Made by a program: the position numbers and the translations under genes. The notes below the pieces were generated by a model. That model worked only from the letters and a program-made list of their open reading frames with translations, was not told the origin of the DNA and ran no database searches. From the NCBI RefSeq assembly GCF_003254395.2, contig NC_037649.1:8891931-8955930 (forward strand): a stretch of DNA of 64,000 nucleotides, in the 5' to 3' direction. The stretch comes from Apis mellifera (taxonomy: Eukaryota; Arthropoda; Insecta; Hymenoptera; Apidae). Position 1 is the first letter of the stretch, and every line of letters begins with the position of its first letter. Positions 45,261-58,795 of the stretch are shown here, piece after piece.

Positions 45261-48197
45261 ATGAATCGATGAACGAATCGGGCGGACAACAATGCCGGGA
45301 GTAGTAACGACATCCAGTTAAATTGAACGGTTGCGAAAAAAAAAAGAGAGAGGAGAAAAGAAAAGGAAAAGGAAAGGGAGAAGAGAAAAACAGCGGTTGT
45401 TTTAAGAGACCAGGTTATATATATTGGGTTGTATTCCTGGCTCGAGCCGATCCGATTTGGCTTCCGGCAAACGATAGAATGTACGTTATTACGAGCAATG
45501 ATCCGAATTCCGATATTACGACACGATCAGTTTCTGGCGAGTCGAGTTTTCAATTTCGGATCGAGTTTTAAAATAGCCATTAAAGAGAACACCTTCCAAA
45601 CGCTCCATTGATTCGAATTTAATTTAATCATCGTGATCGTACGCGATGAGAAAATCCGTGTAAAGAAAAAAAAAGAAAGAAAAAGAAAAAGAAGAAGAAA
45701 AAGGCAAAAAGTTATATCGTTTGACGAAAAATCACGGAAAGATCGGAAAGAAGAATGGAGTAGTGGGAGGGAGTAACATTAATTAAAATGACGAAGAGGG
45801 GAAGAGAATAATGGTTGGAAGAGGAAACGGGTAAACAGGCTGTAATCCGGACACGTTTTTCATTCATTACCGATAATTTCTGAGCGGACAACGCCATTAG
45901 CCCGAGTGGAAAGAGGGGTTTCACAGGTGTAGGCGCGCGAGCGCTCGCGAGCGTTCACGAGTTAGAGGATCGCGATTCACTTGAAGGATGGGCACCCGGT
46001 TTAAAATTGTAGGGAGCGGACGTGGCCGATGTATTCGCGATATAAACGCTGATCAATCAGCTGCGCCGGTGCATTTAATCGATAGTTCAATAATTATTAA
46101 CCTGGGCCCCGAGGTACGGGGGCCCCGGCCCCGCCGCAGATTGCCCGCTTTACGAATTCCCATCCTGATAGTTTTGTTTCCAGACTTATAAATTGCCTGT
46201 CTCTAACCATCTCTTTCAGATGAACAGCTCATTAACGACGCGTATAAATTATTCCAACGATATTTCAACGATATCGAGGCCCGATCGCAGCTCATATCCT
46301 CTTCTATCGATCCTTCTTCCCTCGTGAACCAACCATTTTCGTCGAGATTCGATTTATCGATCTTGGGAACGGTTCGATTCTGCGTCAGTCAGAGCACTGG
46401 AAATCGGTGCTCTACCATCGCGTATCTAACCGCGTATTTCCATCCTTTCTTTTTTCTTTTTTCTTCTTCGAGCGTTCATTCATTCGTATTTTTTTCGATT
46501 CGCATTTGCATCATCCACGCGTGAAAAATTTCGATCGAACGAACGAGAAATCGTTTGTAAAAAGTTGGTCCATCGTTGGTGAATAACGCGTACTGGAGGA
46601 CAGGACTCGAGAGAGTGGACCGATTACGAGATATTCCTTGCACGTGGTCCCCAGGCGTCGCGCAACGAGGCAAAAAGATGAAAAGGTAGAAGGACGGTGG
46701 TAGTCCGATAACGTCGCGCCAGAGTTATTAATTACCGCGGTTCGCCTGTTCGCAATTAGCTTTGGATCAGTTTCGGCTAATTACATCGGTGTCGTCATTA
46801 ATTACTTCCCATCGTCCATCGAATTCATTTACAATGGCTTTCCACCAACGGTTTGTCCGCCGTTGCAAATTACTCGCACTCGACCCTTCTCTCGTTTTCG
46901 TTAAAATATCCCCCCCTCTCCCTCCTTGGCCCATACTTTCAATTCTTCTTTTTCTTCGTGGAAATTTTCGAAATTTGAAATCGTCGGCGTTTCAATCTCG
47001 TCCCCTCCCTTTCCAGGAGAAAAAGAAACAAAAGAAAAAAAAGAGAAAAATCTCTTTTTTTTCACCCATCCATTTCCACTTTCGTTAAAGATTAAATAAT
47101 CCTTAACGCGCAATCTCGATCTCTTCTTCGTTCGAAATCACACGCAAATGAGCAGAAGCAACGTGGACCAACGTGGAGGAGAAAAAGAAACGAGAGAGAG
47201 AGAAAAAAAGTGGAGTCGAAGCGGCGCGCGAATAGTCAGAGCGGAGAGAAAGTATTCCTCGAAGGGGCAAAAAGCCGGCATCGACATGTCGATCGAAAGA
47301 AGTGTCGCTAATTTGATGTAGCCGGTGTATACGGCGGATCGTATGGCGGAGCGGTTTGGTCACTCGCGAGTTGATTTATACCGGTGGGCAAGAACCTCGT
47401 GGCAAACCTCGTTGTCTTGCTCATTGCTTCCACCGCTCGTCTCTCTCTCTCTCTCTTTCTCTCTTTCTCTCTTCTCATCTCGTTGATCCTCTCTTTCTCT
47501 CTCTCTCTCTGCTCACTTTGAACAATGGAATTGCGTCGCGACGTCAATCTCTCTGTATTATTCACCTCGCCCCTGCTCTCCTTTATATCCCTAGCTGTTC
47601 CCCGTTTTCGTTACCTTTTCTGTATTTCTTCTTCTCCTTTTTTTTCTTCGAACCTTGTTTCTTGGTTTTTCTCTTTTCTCTCTCTTTCTCTCTGCCATTT
47701 TTTATTTCAAGAGTTTCTCTTTCCGTGGAACCGTCTCGCTAGTCTCCTCCTCGCGAGAGAGAATAAATCGAGAGACAAGGGATCGTTTAAAATCGTGTTA
47801 CCGAAGGCTGACGTCTTGGATTCCGCTAATTTCACGGATATCGGTTCAAGGTTTAACGTACGCGCGATGGATCGACAGATATCGCGTTTTTTCGCCATAC
47901 GATGAACGAGGAGAATGGTATTTTTTTCAAAGTACGATTTGCAGAGAGGATTATAAGGATATTTAGGACGGTTCGTAGATTCGAAGCAGAAAAGAACGAG
48001 CGTCGAGAAACGTGGAGATGGAGTTTGGTGAATTCATTTTAGGAACGCGTTTTCGTTCAATTTGTATCGAAATTTGTTGGATTAATTATAAAACATACCT
48101 GTCTGTCCAACAGAGAGCGTCATCTCGATACCTGAAACGGAGAAAATTTTAATTAATTTTCGTCCAACGAAATTTCACGAGAAATATCGTGACAAAT

Positions 48198-48199
<2 letters not shown>
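45261..48199. other. non-coding stretch, no gene recognised
   Basis: A-rich tracts at 45334-45390 and 45660-45710, a CT-rich region at 47430-47520, and the palindrome CGCGAGCGCTCGCG at 45936-45949. A non-repetitive block at 45990-46150 contains two GGGCCC sites. Pyrimidine-rich frames at 47356-47966 are low complexity. Confidence 0.5.

Positions 48200-48240
<41 letters not shown>
48200..48240. repeat. (AT)n microsatellite
   Basis: About 20 uninterrupted AT units. Confidence 0.95.
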
Positions 48241-48244
<4 letters not shown>

Positions 48245-50021
48245 TGTATTAATTCATCACGGTGCACGATCTTCTCTCTCTCAAAGTCCCCTACACTCGA
48301 CACTTGAAAGAACGTATCGCAGCTTACAGGAAAAAGCTTTTATATGAAAGCCTAGCTGTGAATAAGATCGCCGTCGTAAATTGTGCGCGAGGCTAATCTC
48401 ACGGTTGAACGCTGCCATAGACTTCGCTTCGTTTGACTTCGGCCACCTCGAGACACTCGAAAAAGTACGAGGTCGCATTGGATTTTCAATTCTTCGCCCC
48501 ACGCACTCCCGATTTCTTCCCGCCCGATTCAATTCCCTCGCAAACGTTCCCTTATATCGCGTAAAATTTATCAATCGTAAAAAAATTTCCCATCCATTTT
48601 TATTTCGACGACGCAAAAAATAAAACGCTTCAAAATTCTCGCATTAATCGAAAAAAAAATTCGAAAGTATGACTTTTTTTTTTTAATTTCCTTCAGAAAA
48701 AAAAGAAAGACCTAAAACTCTCGTATCGTCGAACTTCAATAAGAAGGGACAAACCCTCTCGGAGAAAAATGGAGAGAGAGAGAAAAGAGGGGGAAGTTGG
48801 AGAAGTCGCGCGTGGTGTCGCGGATGAATCAGAAGGTGCGAAGAAGAAAGTGGGGCCTGTCAACGGGACATGATTTAAAGCCAAATATTACGACAGAGGG
48901 CACATTTCTCGAACACGTCCCGTCCCAATGTTCACCCTAGCCCCGTGGCGCGGGGGTGGCGAGGGATGAGCCGTAAGTCGTGCAGATATGTTCGCCACGG
49001 TTTATTACCGGGACGCCGGAATGGGCCATGCCCTAAGGAACATTGATTTAATGCGGGAGTAATTGGGCGACCGGACGTCTCTATGAGCACGCCACCTTCC
49101 GCCGCTAATGCGCTCCCTCGCCCCTCTAACCTTTCCGGTTAACCACCATGCAACGCAGAGCCACACGCTTCGTCCCATCCCTCGGAGCCTTCTTTTTCCT
49201 CTTCCCCGTCTCTGGCGAGAGAAGATAGAGAGAGAGAAACGCGTTATTGCCGGTTTTATTGCTCGACGAGTTTTAGCCGCAGTTCGGATCGGCTTATGGC
49301 GCTTATTAAACTTTGATGTCACCAAATCGCTCGCGCGCGACCGAGCCCGCCCCTCTTCAAGCGTGGCGTGCATGCTTAAACCGTTCTGAATTATGATGCT
49401 GGAGGAGGAGTTATTGAGAAAATTAAGTTTCCGTATTTTCCTTTTTTTTTTTCTGGAGGATTTGGAAAATAGTTATTATGGAGGAATAAAACGACGATAT
49501 TAGTTTTGGTGAATCGAATTTCTTTTTCATTTATTTATCGTATTGAAATTTCTTACGAGGTTTCACTTTTTTTCGCAGAATCGATGTCACAAGAACAAGA
49601 TTATGCTTAATATTAGGATGTTGACGCTCGGTTGAAAAACTTGAAAGGATACGCGATAACGAGTTGTGATTCTCACGTTTCGAGGACGACACTAACAATG
49701 TGTTTTTACGAGAGTCTCTAGAGGAGAAAAAAATTTCCTACATTCCCGTAAAATTTTGTTGCTCGAGCACGGAGATTCCCGTTAAACGGTATTACCAGAA
49801 AAAATTCACACTGATGATCGGGATCGCGTGCAGGAAATTGAAGGTTACGCTTAGATTTGCGTGCGATATCGATGATGAAGTCTTCGAGCTGCTCAAATTT
49901 TATTAGCCACGAACTCCGTAATCGCCGTGAAGTAAATGCAAATGATTTCCCAACGAAATAGCCGGTTGCGCCTTATTTTTCCCGCTTCACGTAACACGAA
50001 TTAACCAGTTGGGGTAATGCC
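48241..50021. other. non-coding stretch, no gene recognised
   Basis: Contains a CpG-rich block at 48890-49380 and AT-rich DNA. A 68-codon frame at 49700-49906 starts at GTG, ends DIDDEVFELLKFY and looks protein-like, but it is short and lacks an ATG. Confidence 0.5.
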
Positions 50022-50684
50022 CGAAAATTACCGAGCATTTAGCCCCGTGAAGAATGCGCGATCCCTCCTCTTGCTCTATCGAAATTGTTTATGCCGTGGA
50101 CAAAAATACCCCTTCTTTATAAAAAGAAAAAAAAAAAATCTACTCGATCATTATCGCATTCCAAATTAACTATCCCATCGATTTCTCAATCGAAAATATC
50201 CAAAATTTTAATATAACCCGTTCTTATCATTTTTCCTCGATATCTCATCGTCGAGTTGCAACTCGAGAACAAGGCAAATACGATAAATATCGAAACTTTT
50301 ATCCTGGAAATTTCAATATCCCGCTAAATTTCTCCAAAATTCCACTATAGTCCAAAATTACCGAGCATTTAGCCTCGTGAAGAATGCGCGATGCCTCCTC
50401 TTGCTCTATCGAAATTGTTTATGCCGTGGACAAAAATACCCCGTCTTTCCCTCCTTTATAAAAAGAAAAAAAAATCTACTCGATCATTATCGCATTCCAA
50501 ATTAACTATCCCATCGATTTCTCAATCGAAAATATCCAAAATTTTAATATAACCCGTCCTTATCATTCTTCCTCGATATCCCATCGTCGAGTTACAATTC
50601 GAGAACAAATACGATAAATATCGAAACTTTTATCCTGGAAATTTCAATATCCCGCTAAATTTCTCCAAAATTCCACTATAGTCC
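50022..50684. repeat. tandem duplication, ~331-bp units
   Basis: Copy 1 (about 50022-50353) and copy 2 (about 50354-50684) share AAAATTACCGAGCATTTAGC, GAAGAATGCGCGAT, TATGCCGTGGACAAAAATAC, ATTATCGCATTCCAAATTAA and AAAATTCCACTATAGTCC in the same order. They differ by a few substitutions and short indels, including an extra CCCTCCTTT-type segment in copy 2. A recent duplication. Confidence 0.96.
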
Positions 50685-51582
50685 AACGATCACGTACAGG
50701 GGAAACAAGCGGAAACAAAATTCGAGGCAATATCCACCTTCAAACTCGTATCCAAAAATCCCAATATTCCCTTGACCCTCCCGGTTGAAAGAAAGAGCAG
50801 GAGCGAAGTTGGAGTTGGAGAATTACCGAATACGAGCGGGAAAGGATTGGTTCGCGCCACGTGTCGATAAGACGAAACAGATCGGAAGACAGGACGTACC
50901 GCAAACGTGGCCTACGAGCACAGTCATAATACGTGGACTGGGGTGGGTCGTGCATCCACACACATGGCGGCCACCGAACGGTGTAAAGTTTAACTTTGCC
51001 CAACACCGGGTGCGCGAAATGTCCGCCCCCCTCCCACGGGGTGAGAGTTCGCGCGGGGATAAACGCAGAAACGCGGCAGGCTAAAGCGGAACGCTCGAGG
51101 GAAACGCGGCATGTAATAACTAAGCGATGTGTCGACGTAACAAGCGACGTTTTCGTTCGAGAAAAATCGAGGGGTAGTTTCTCTTTCCTTTTCTTCTCGA
51201 TCCTCGCCGTCTTCTTTTTCATCTCGTAAAAATTTTAATATTTTATTTTATTTTAAACTATATAAGTATCCAAGCATTATATAAGTATATATAGTTTGAC
51301 AAGGATTAATCGATTTCGAGTAAATTTCAAGTTATTCCGAGCGAATATCTTATTTTTACAAGGACGCCATTCCTTCGATATCGATATCGATTCCCGTGCA
51401 ATCGCAATAACCAATTAATCGCAACTTTTTAACGCACCCTTTGACGCACACTCGAACCCCGAACGTAATTACACCCCGAAGATCGAAGGCAGCGCGCTCA
51501 ACATCGGCCGATTCCTCGAAACCTTTTTTCACCCCGCAATCCGTATGGTATTGTACCGCGTTAATTGTAAGTTCAGTGAGGG

Positions 51583-51614
<32 letters not shown>

Positions 51615-52559
51615 GAGAAAGAGAGATACCCCTTGCGGTGGCCGAGTAGCCGGATAAGAAACGCATTCCGGTTTTCGTCCGAAGAGGCATCGGCGGAACT
51701 GGGGCCCCCGGGCCCGACCGTGTATTGGAACAGAGAGAGAGTTTTTCGATGTGCCGCCTCGTGTCTCTTCTCCCGACATCCGTGCGAATGTAGGTGCGCA
51801 GGGTGTGGTGTTCCAGAGGGAGAGAGAAGGAGAGGAAGAGAAAGAGAGAGAGAGAGAGGCGAGTCGAGCTACTGGTTCTCCAGCCTGTATATGCGGCCGT
51901 AAGAATGTTCGCCGTGTTGGTTCGATTAATCAGTCGTTTTTCGTGCCCTCGCTCTGGGCCAATAGAGGTAGAAAAACTTAACGTATGTGATAATGCGCCA
52001 GCTATGCTTCTGCCCACCATCCTTCTCTTTCTCTCTCTCTCTTCCTTCTGTCATTTACCGTTGCTCTCTTTCTCTTTGTCTCTGTGTCCACCTGTGCACG
52101 TTTCGTAGCAAGTTGGAACGCGGGCCGTGCGCGGCGATGCTGAATATATATCTACACCGAAACGGCCACGGTCAGAGCCGACGACGCCAGCAGGATCAGT
52201 GACCGACAGTGGATGCTTGGTCTTGCAGCAAAGGGGGCTCAAACTTTTTTCAACGGCGACAGCCACGAGGACGCGTAACCGCAGCGAAGGAGAGTCGTGG
52301 CCTCAAATATACGCCCGAACGTAGAGTAACGCTGCGATATTTCAGCTGTGATCTTTAACGAGCGCGCCGCGAGGAAGCCGCTCGCGCGACCGAGGACACC
52401 GGGAGGACAGCAGCATCACGGAGGGAGCTTTTGCTCTCCCTCATCTTTGTGTGCGAGTGCGTGATCATTTTCCGATCGGATAAATTGATATGGATCGCTC
52501 TACCCCGTCCACTCCGGCTTTTTGCCGTCCTTTGTCGTTATCGTCCTTGTTCCACCGTG
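50685..52559. other. non-coding stretch; its 3' part may be a 5' UTR
   Basis: 50780-51130 is CpG-rich and non-repetitive. (GA)n runs lie at 51582-51626 and 51838-51858. 52090-52559 is CpG-rich with scattered TCAGT/TCAGC initiator-like strings (near 52195 and 52343) and precedes the candidate signal-peptide exon. An ATG at 52490 opens a 40-codon upstream frame that overlaps the 52560 start. No TATA box was identified. Confidence 0.4.
51375..51390. promoter_or_regulatory. TCGATATCGATATCGA palindrome with DRE core
   Basis: A perfect 16-bp palindrome containing TATCGATA (51379-51386), the DREF-binding DNA replication-related element known from insect promoters. About 1.2 kb upstream of the candidate first exon. 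A single site may be chance in this TCGA-rich genome. Confidence 0.3.
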
Positions 52560-52626
52560 ATGCCAGTGTCGCTCCGTTTTCTTGCGTCATTTCTCGGCTT
52601 GTTTTATAGTAGCTTCTTCGAGCCAG
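52560..52626 (+). CDS. candidate first coding exon: signal peptide, phase-1 donor
   Basis: The ATG at 52560 (CGTGATGC, purine at -3) opens 22 codons plus one base to a donor CAG|GTAATG at 52626/52627. The peptide starts MPVSLRFLASFLGLFYSS and ends FFEP. That is a short Arg-containing head followed by a hydrophobic core of Leu, Phe and Ala, as in secretory signal peptides or the start of a membrane receptor. A first exon that ends in phase 1 just after the signal sequence is a common design for secreted and cell-surface proteins. No other ATG lies in this frame back to about 52431. The preceding ~450 bp is CpG-rich and UTR-like. The rest of the gene is not visible, so the family is unknown. 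Confidence 0.38.
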
Positions 52627-55600
52627 GTAATGGATGAGGTATAAAGGGAGTGGTGTATCTTGGAAGAGGTTCGTTTCTATGGAAGTATTTTTTAATTTAA
52701 TCGAATTTCGATTTGTGTGAATCGAACGATAAAGATTGTTGCGTCGACGGAGAAAGAGCGATTGATACGTTTATTCGATGAATGATCCTTGCTTCTCAGA
52801 AATCGAGAAAAAAAAGAAAAGAAAATGAAGAACAACTGAATTCGAACACTTTCTCCAAGGGAATTTTGAGTAGAGGATCCGATGGAAAGAAGCACAATTT
52901 CCATTCATCGTTTTCTTCCAACTTTGATTAAACAAGTGCAAGATCGAATCGAAAGGCAAAGTACCAAACGATATATACGTTCTTACGACAACGTTTCTTG
53001 CGATACAATAATAATTTCACAAAGGAAATACCTTAATAACACGCTTTCGTATCGCACGATTTCCCTGTATATCAACATAGTAATCGATTTCGTCGCTAAT
53101 TCACCGCGGAAAAAGTAGGCATAGTTCGGCGATTAGCCTTTTTACGTTAACCCGGTTAAGATTACGGTTCGCTGGCCATCGATAAAAAGGCTCGGTCTCG
53201 CTCGAACGAGAACGAGAACTTTCGTTGCCGTGGAAAACGTCCGATTGACAACACGCGTTATGACATTCTCGGCCCGTGCACTTGCGAAACGCGCGTCGAT
53301 CGATCGAAATCGAGTCGTACAGAAAAATGGATGGGATCGGCCTACCTTCGCGCTATAATCGGACACGATCTTTCACTTTGAAACTTTTCCTTTTTGGAAA
53401 AAAATAATGGTTCTTTTTTCTCTTCTTCTCGACTTTGTCTGCTTGGGGCGAACGTTCGAAAAAATTGCTCGAGAACGAGACGAACGAGAATTCTTTTCGG
53501 ATTCTCTTGAAAAATCGTAACGTACGAATTTACGACGCGGCGAGTTGGTGACGCGAGTGAAAAAACTTGTTTCGAATATTCGATCCCATCGTACGAATTC
53601 TACACTCGACGCGACCGCAGATACATCATCATCATCATCATCATCATCGATCAATCGTCCCAGCCAACAAATACCCGCACCATTCTCTCCCAAGATTCCC
53701 GTTAACGGCAATCGGGAACTCTATCGATTCCAACTCTATCGCGCCAACTTCTCCGAATCCTATGCGCAAAACACAAACCATTACCTTACCCAACGACAAT
53801 TCCCCGGGACGACAATCCGTCCGGCATCATTCCCACGCCTCGAGCCACTCTCGATCGTCATCGATCGGGACAACGATCCCTCCCCCCTTCCTCCCTTATA
53901 TACATCCGTTCTCGCGTTTCTCTGAAAAACGCGAGCCCGGGACGGCGACGTGACGAGGCGATTAGGGCGAGGCGACGATGAAAAGGACGGATCACGCGGC
54001 TCGAAACGAGACGCATAAATCCTCTCCTCCTCGCGTGGATCTCGCGAGAGGAGAAAGACACGAGAGAGAGAAGGAAGGAACGGTTGGAGAAGATATCGCT
54101 CGCCACGAGGTGTCTCTCCTTTTCGTAATAAAAATCCCTCGGTTGAAGGGATCGAGAGGGCGGAGAGAAAGGGGGAAGAGAGAGAGAGAGAGAGAGAAAA
54201 AGGCCGAGTCTTCTCGCGGGGATCGGGCAAAAAGGAGTCGCGCGTTTGGAAAAACACGAGATTTCAATTAAAGAGACAAGCTTAGTAATGAGGCGGAGTG
54301 GATTTATTGGCTCTCGATTCACGCCGTGGCGCCAAAACGTCTGCGTGTGTTCCTGCTCCCTCCGCGCGCACCGGCCAGCACGCGCGTGTTAATGTATGCG
54401 TGCGTGCACGTGCCCTCCGGGCCCAGCGGGCCCTTGCAACCGGGCCCTTTGCCTCGCCAACACCAACCGCTTCCCCTTCGCTCCCCGACCGTGGTCGACC
54501 GTGGTGGAGGAAGGGAGGTGGATTACCTCGATCCACCATATTCTCGTCCAATTGCCTCATTTGCATCCGATCGAGATTCATTACCGTATTGCCCGGTAAT
54601 AGGACAGTCTCGTTCCACTCCGCTCTCTCTCGCTTCCCATTTTCTACCCTAACCTTTCTTTACTCGCCTCCCTTATCTATCCTCGCCCCGATATTTCCAA
54701 TACCTTCCACTCTTAATGCGTTTCTCCGGGTCTGGCCGTGGTCTCCGCCAACGAGGATGGGTATAAATATCGCGTCGAGGTGGTGACGAGATGTGTGTGA
54801 AATTGGAGATTTAGAGGAGAGAGAGAGAGAGAGATAGGGAGAGGCGTTTCGTGCGCGATATTTCCACGATATGATCCAGGATTTCGAGGATTTCGAATAT
54901 AAAAGTGTAAACGTTACGAAGCGTTTAATGCGAGTAGTTTGAGGAATATATGCGTTACGAATCAATCGGATGAAATTAAGAGGAAAAAAAAAGAAAAGAA
55001 GAAAAGATTTGGAAACGACGAAAGAATTAGGGAGACCGACTGTTTAAAAGTATCTTGTAACAGGTACAATCGATGTCGTTAAGTTATCAGTGGTGGACAG
55101 TGGTCGCGACACTTTGCATAATTGCCGAAGCCTAATTAACTTCTTTCGGCTCCAAGGTGCAACTTACCAGCCCAGATAACATTATTTTCACGGTAATAAA
55201 CGAGCCACGTCCGTGACTCTTTCCGATAAGAAATCACTTCCTCTTTTTGCTTACGCTCCTTACGCCTTTTTTCAACGTTCTCTCTCTTCTCTTCCCTTCC
55301 TTTCTTTTTTCTTTTTTCGCGGAACAATCCCTCGTTCGCGAAATTCCAAATATTTAATTAACACCGATAATCGGACGTGTCGTGAAAATAAACTTTTGCT
55401 ATTTAACCTTCCCTCCCTTTTTTTTAACCCTTCGCTCGCTTGCTACAAGAAACGAGATTGCACGGAAATGCGATCTTGCTACATCTTGGTTTAAAAGAAA
55501 CTTTGGTCAAGGAGGCAACTGCTTAACGAACGTACACGTACGCGTAAAATAAAATTGCTTCAAACATTTTCTGGCATCGGGCGAAAGATATTTCGTTCTG

Positions 55601-56231
55601 GCTTTAAAAAAGTACGCGGGATCCGGTCTATCCGGCTGATTAAACACATTTCTCGGGAATAATTTTCAATCAATGGCGTAACTAAAACGGAGAAAGGATA
55701 TTCCTACAAATTATATCATATAAAAACGAACGATAATCAGTTGTGCTAACAACTTTGCGTACACCGATCAATGAGTTACTTCCATAACTTCGCTAAGGAA
55801 AACTTGTAATATTCTCGATTGAAATTAAAATACACGTAAAATGTAAACTTTTTTCTTGTAAAACATTTAAAAATACGATATAATTCCACCAAGATTGCTG
55901 TAGTTTCAACAAAGTAAGCCAATTTTGAAAACAAATTAATCCTTGCGCTACGAACCATCTAATCTTTGCTTTTATCGCGTATCGTAAACGGAGATAGGCA
56001 AAAGAAAAACTTCCTATCATCGTTCTGAAATTTTTCCAAAGTGTATCCTTTAAAAATCCAATCAACTTTTTTCTTTTCTACATCACGATATCAACCCAAA
56101 CACACAAAAACTCTCCATTTAAAATCCTTATAAAAGTATAAGACGAATTCAAAGAATTTCCAAATATCTCCATCCTTCATCATCTCGATTTAAAACGTTA
56201 TTACGCGCGACAAAGAGAGAGAGAGATAGAA
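52627..56231. other. non-coding stretch, possible intron of the 52560 candidate
   Basis: AT-rich at 52640-53110, a (CAT)n run at 53624-53650, and a (GA)n piece at 54178-54197. A CpG-rich block at 54290-54500 has three GGGCCC sites and overlapping frames on both strands (up to 162 codons). 54940-56220 is AT-rich. No acceptor with a convincing coding frame was found for a second exon. Confidence 0.45.
53624..53650. repeat. (ATC)n microsatellite
   Basis: Eight to nine ATC/CAT units, reading as poly-Ser, poly-His or poly-Asp depending on frame and strand. Confidence 0.92.
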
Positions 56232-56654
56232 ATGACAAAGCCGCCAAATAATTCATTATCCGAATGTTGGTCCGAATCGAAAGTTTTCCATTCGTTTCAC
56301 GGTGCATCGATTAACAAGCCTCTTATCTCGTTTAAGGATTTTTATGGGGAACGTTACGTAGGGCTGGGCGTTCTCCGTGTCCACGGGGGAGAAAACATCG
56401 TCGGCACCGGGCGCGGCTTTAAAGACACGATCCGCCACCGTAATCGTGTTTCGTATCCCAGGTACCCCGATAAAAAGCGGCCACGATACGAATCGACGCC
56501 CGATTGGCCCTGGGCTACGAATCACCCAGCGTCCCACATTATATCATGTAATTTTTATCGGATCTCAAGTACGATCTCTCGGTACTCTCCCTCTTCAGGA
56601 AGGCCTGACGAAATTGCTAATTCGTCCGTACTCGCTATTATACACGGTGTTTAA
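56232..56654 (+). CDS. uncharacterised 140-codon ATG ORF, doubtful
   Basis: The ATG at 56232 has a good insect start context (TAGAAATGAC) and the frame runs to TAA at 56654. The composition is varied: Ser/Asn/Pro near the N-terminus, a Gly/Val/Tyr patch (YVGLGVLRVHGGENIVGTG, ~43-61), a basic middle (~64-85) and a Ser-rich end. No motif is recognised. The opposite strand is open over 93 codons (56537-56256), and the core (56340-56540) is GC-richer than its flanks, so a conserved non-coding block that is open by chance is an alternative. Confidence 0.2.
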   Translation: MTKPPNNSLSECWSESKVFHSFHGASINKPLISFKDFYGERYVGLGVLRVHGGENIVGTGRGFKDTIRHRNRVSYPRYPDKKRPRYESTPDWPWATNHPASHIISCNFYRISSTISRYSPSSGRPDEIANSSVLAIIHGV

Positions 56655-58795
56655 ACCCATTCCTCCTTTATCTTATCATCGGTTATTTATAAATAAATAA
56701 TACGTATTAAATTACGATTTAAAATTCTTTTTATCGAAAAGAAATATATCGATCGTTTATATAACGTTACAATTGCTAGACAATTTCGACTTTAGACTTT
56801 CGTTCGCGCACGTGTTTATCCTTCGAAGCGCGGGGCTCGACTGTGCCGGTTCTCCTTGTTATTGCCGGTAATTCCGGAAATCTCTCACCGCTGCTAATAA
56901 TATTTACTATTCGATATTTAATCCAATTTACGCTTATTAACTTAATTGAATCGATAACAAGTGATATATTCGTTTATCAAACGATTTTAATAAAAACGTC
57001 TTTTTCCATTAACTCCTTTACATTACATTCGTACAAAAGAACGTTAGACGAAGGGAAGGCACGGTTTTAAGAAGCGGCCATTATCGAGAGAGATCGGTTA
57101 ACGATCGGTGACAAAACGTTTTAACGTGACGAGGTGCGTAGAGGGCCGTTTCGAAGAGGTTCGACCGGATGCAAAGTGGCGGTAGAGGAGAGTCATTTGT
57201 TCCGGCGCGGTGGAATATTCTCGGGTGGAGGAGGGCGCAAGCCGCCGCTGGTGGTACGCGAAAAAAGCTTTCAATGTTGCAAACACGGGCCCGTGATACC
57301 TTTTTCAACGCTGTAATCCACCGTTTCGGATGTTAAACCGGTGTGCCGCGTGTGTTATTAAGGGCGATTATCATACCTGTGAGCGATGGCGCGCGCGCGG
57401 ACCAACCATATTTCGAAATCGTTATCCACGATATACGAGGCCGCGGTTGTTATTAATAACTATTCCAACGTGGCTTTTCTACAATCTTGTTCGTGAAATT
57501 ACGCCTTTTTTCTTCTCTTTTTTTTTCTTCTCGATCGTACACAGCTTTCGATATATCGAGGGACGAGAATGGGCTGGGACCACGAAACGTGTACGCGGCG
57601 TAAAGTAGCGTGATCTTGTAAAGAAGGCCGTGAGTTGTTAATAATAGTGATATATCGTTGATAATATTGAGAATAATTTTAAAATACAATTTTCAACCAG
57701 CTTCCACGTTTCCCAGATTATATACGAATTACGCTATTGTCGCAAGATAATACATATCCTATATTAATTATACATATATTCTTTTTAATTCACCGTAATA
57801 TCCCGTACCTTCGATATCCAATTCCGCTACTTTTTCCACGCGATATATAGCCAATTTTAAACGCAGCAAACGCATTTCGAATCCAATTCCCATATCGAAC
57901 TACGAACCGGGGGATACCCGGCGACGAGTCGTTGACAAACGGGAGCGCAATAACGCGTCTTATCCGCGCCGCTTCTTTGCGCGCGTCTCGCTACCCGCTG
58001 GGCCGAAGCTGACGGTCCGCTTCCACGGTGGAAGCCGCGCATAATACCCGTATACCCGTACGGCGGCGGTGGTGGTGCACGTCGGTCCTTTCTTGCCTCG
58101 AACCAGTCGCCCGTCTCCCCCCTCCTCCCCCAAGGGTTGATAATTCGCCGATTAAATTGAAAACGGCGAGGCTAATTGTGCCGCGGCTGTATTATTCATT
58201 GGATCCGGCTGGGCCCACGGCGGATCGGTACACCTTCGGTGCGTGGATCACCCGAGTACCGTACCCGAGTACCGTACCGCGGCTTTTTATCCGAGCCACG
58301 GAACAACGGCCGAATACGGCGGTCCGTACGAGAAAAACCACCACCACCACCACCACTTTCCTTGTGCTGCCGCGTTCTTTGCGCGTCGCGAGGCCACCAG
58401 TTTTCGGCCCGGCTGTAATTGTTCCTTTTTTCTCATTTTATCCGTGGGGTTCCCCTTAATGCCGTTGCAAATTTGTTGAATCGATAGACGGACGGAGGGA
58501 GGGGAGGAGGGGAGTACGCGACAAGGCGCGACTTTTTTGTCTTCCGGTATGGATATGGTATATACAATATTACATCGTGAGGTTCTCAATTATGACGACG
58601 ATAGTTCCGTGGATCCGTGAGGGAAAGTTGTATACGAAGCGATACGATTGATAATTTTTGCAACGTACTTTGCCAAGTATCGCGGGTGATTTATGAAACG
58701 CGAGGAAGAAGGTAAATTTCATATTCGATGGATCGAATTAAGCAAGATCCCGGGCAAGAAATCGAATCGAATAAAGATGGAGTCGAAGGAGGGGG

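Noticed and set aside
46371..46425. GGTTCGATTCT box resembling a tRNA T-arm
   Set aside because: No matching A box, acceptor stem or anticodon arm upstream on either strand.
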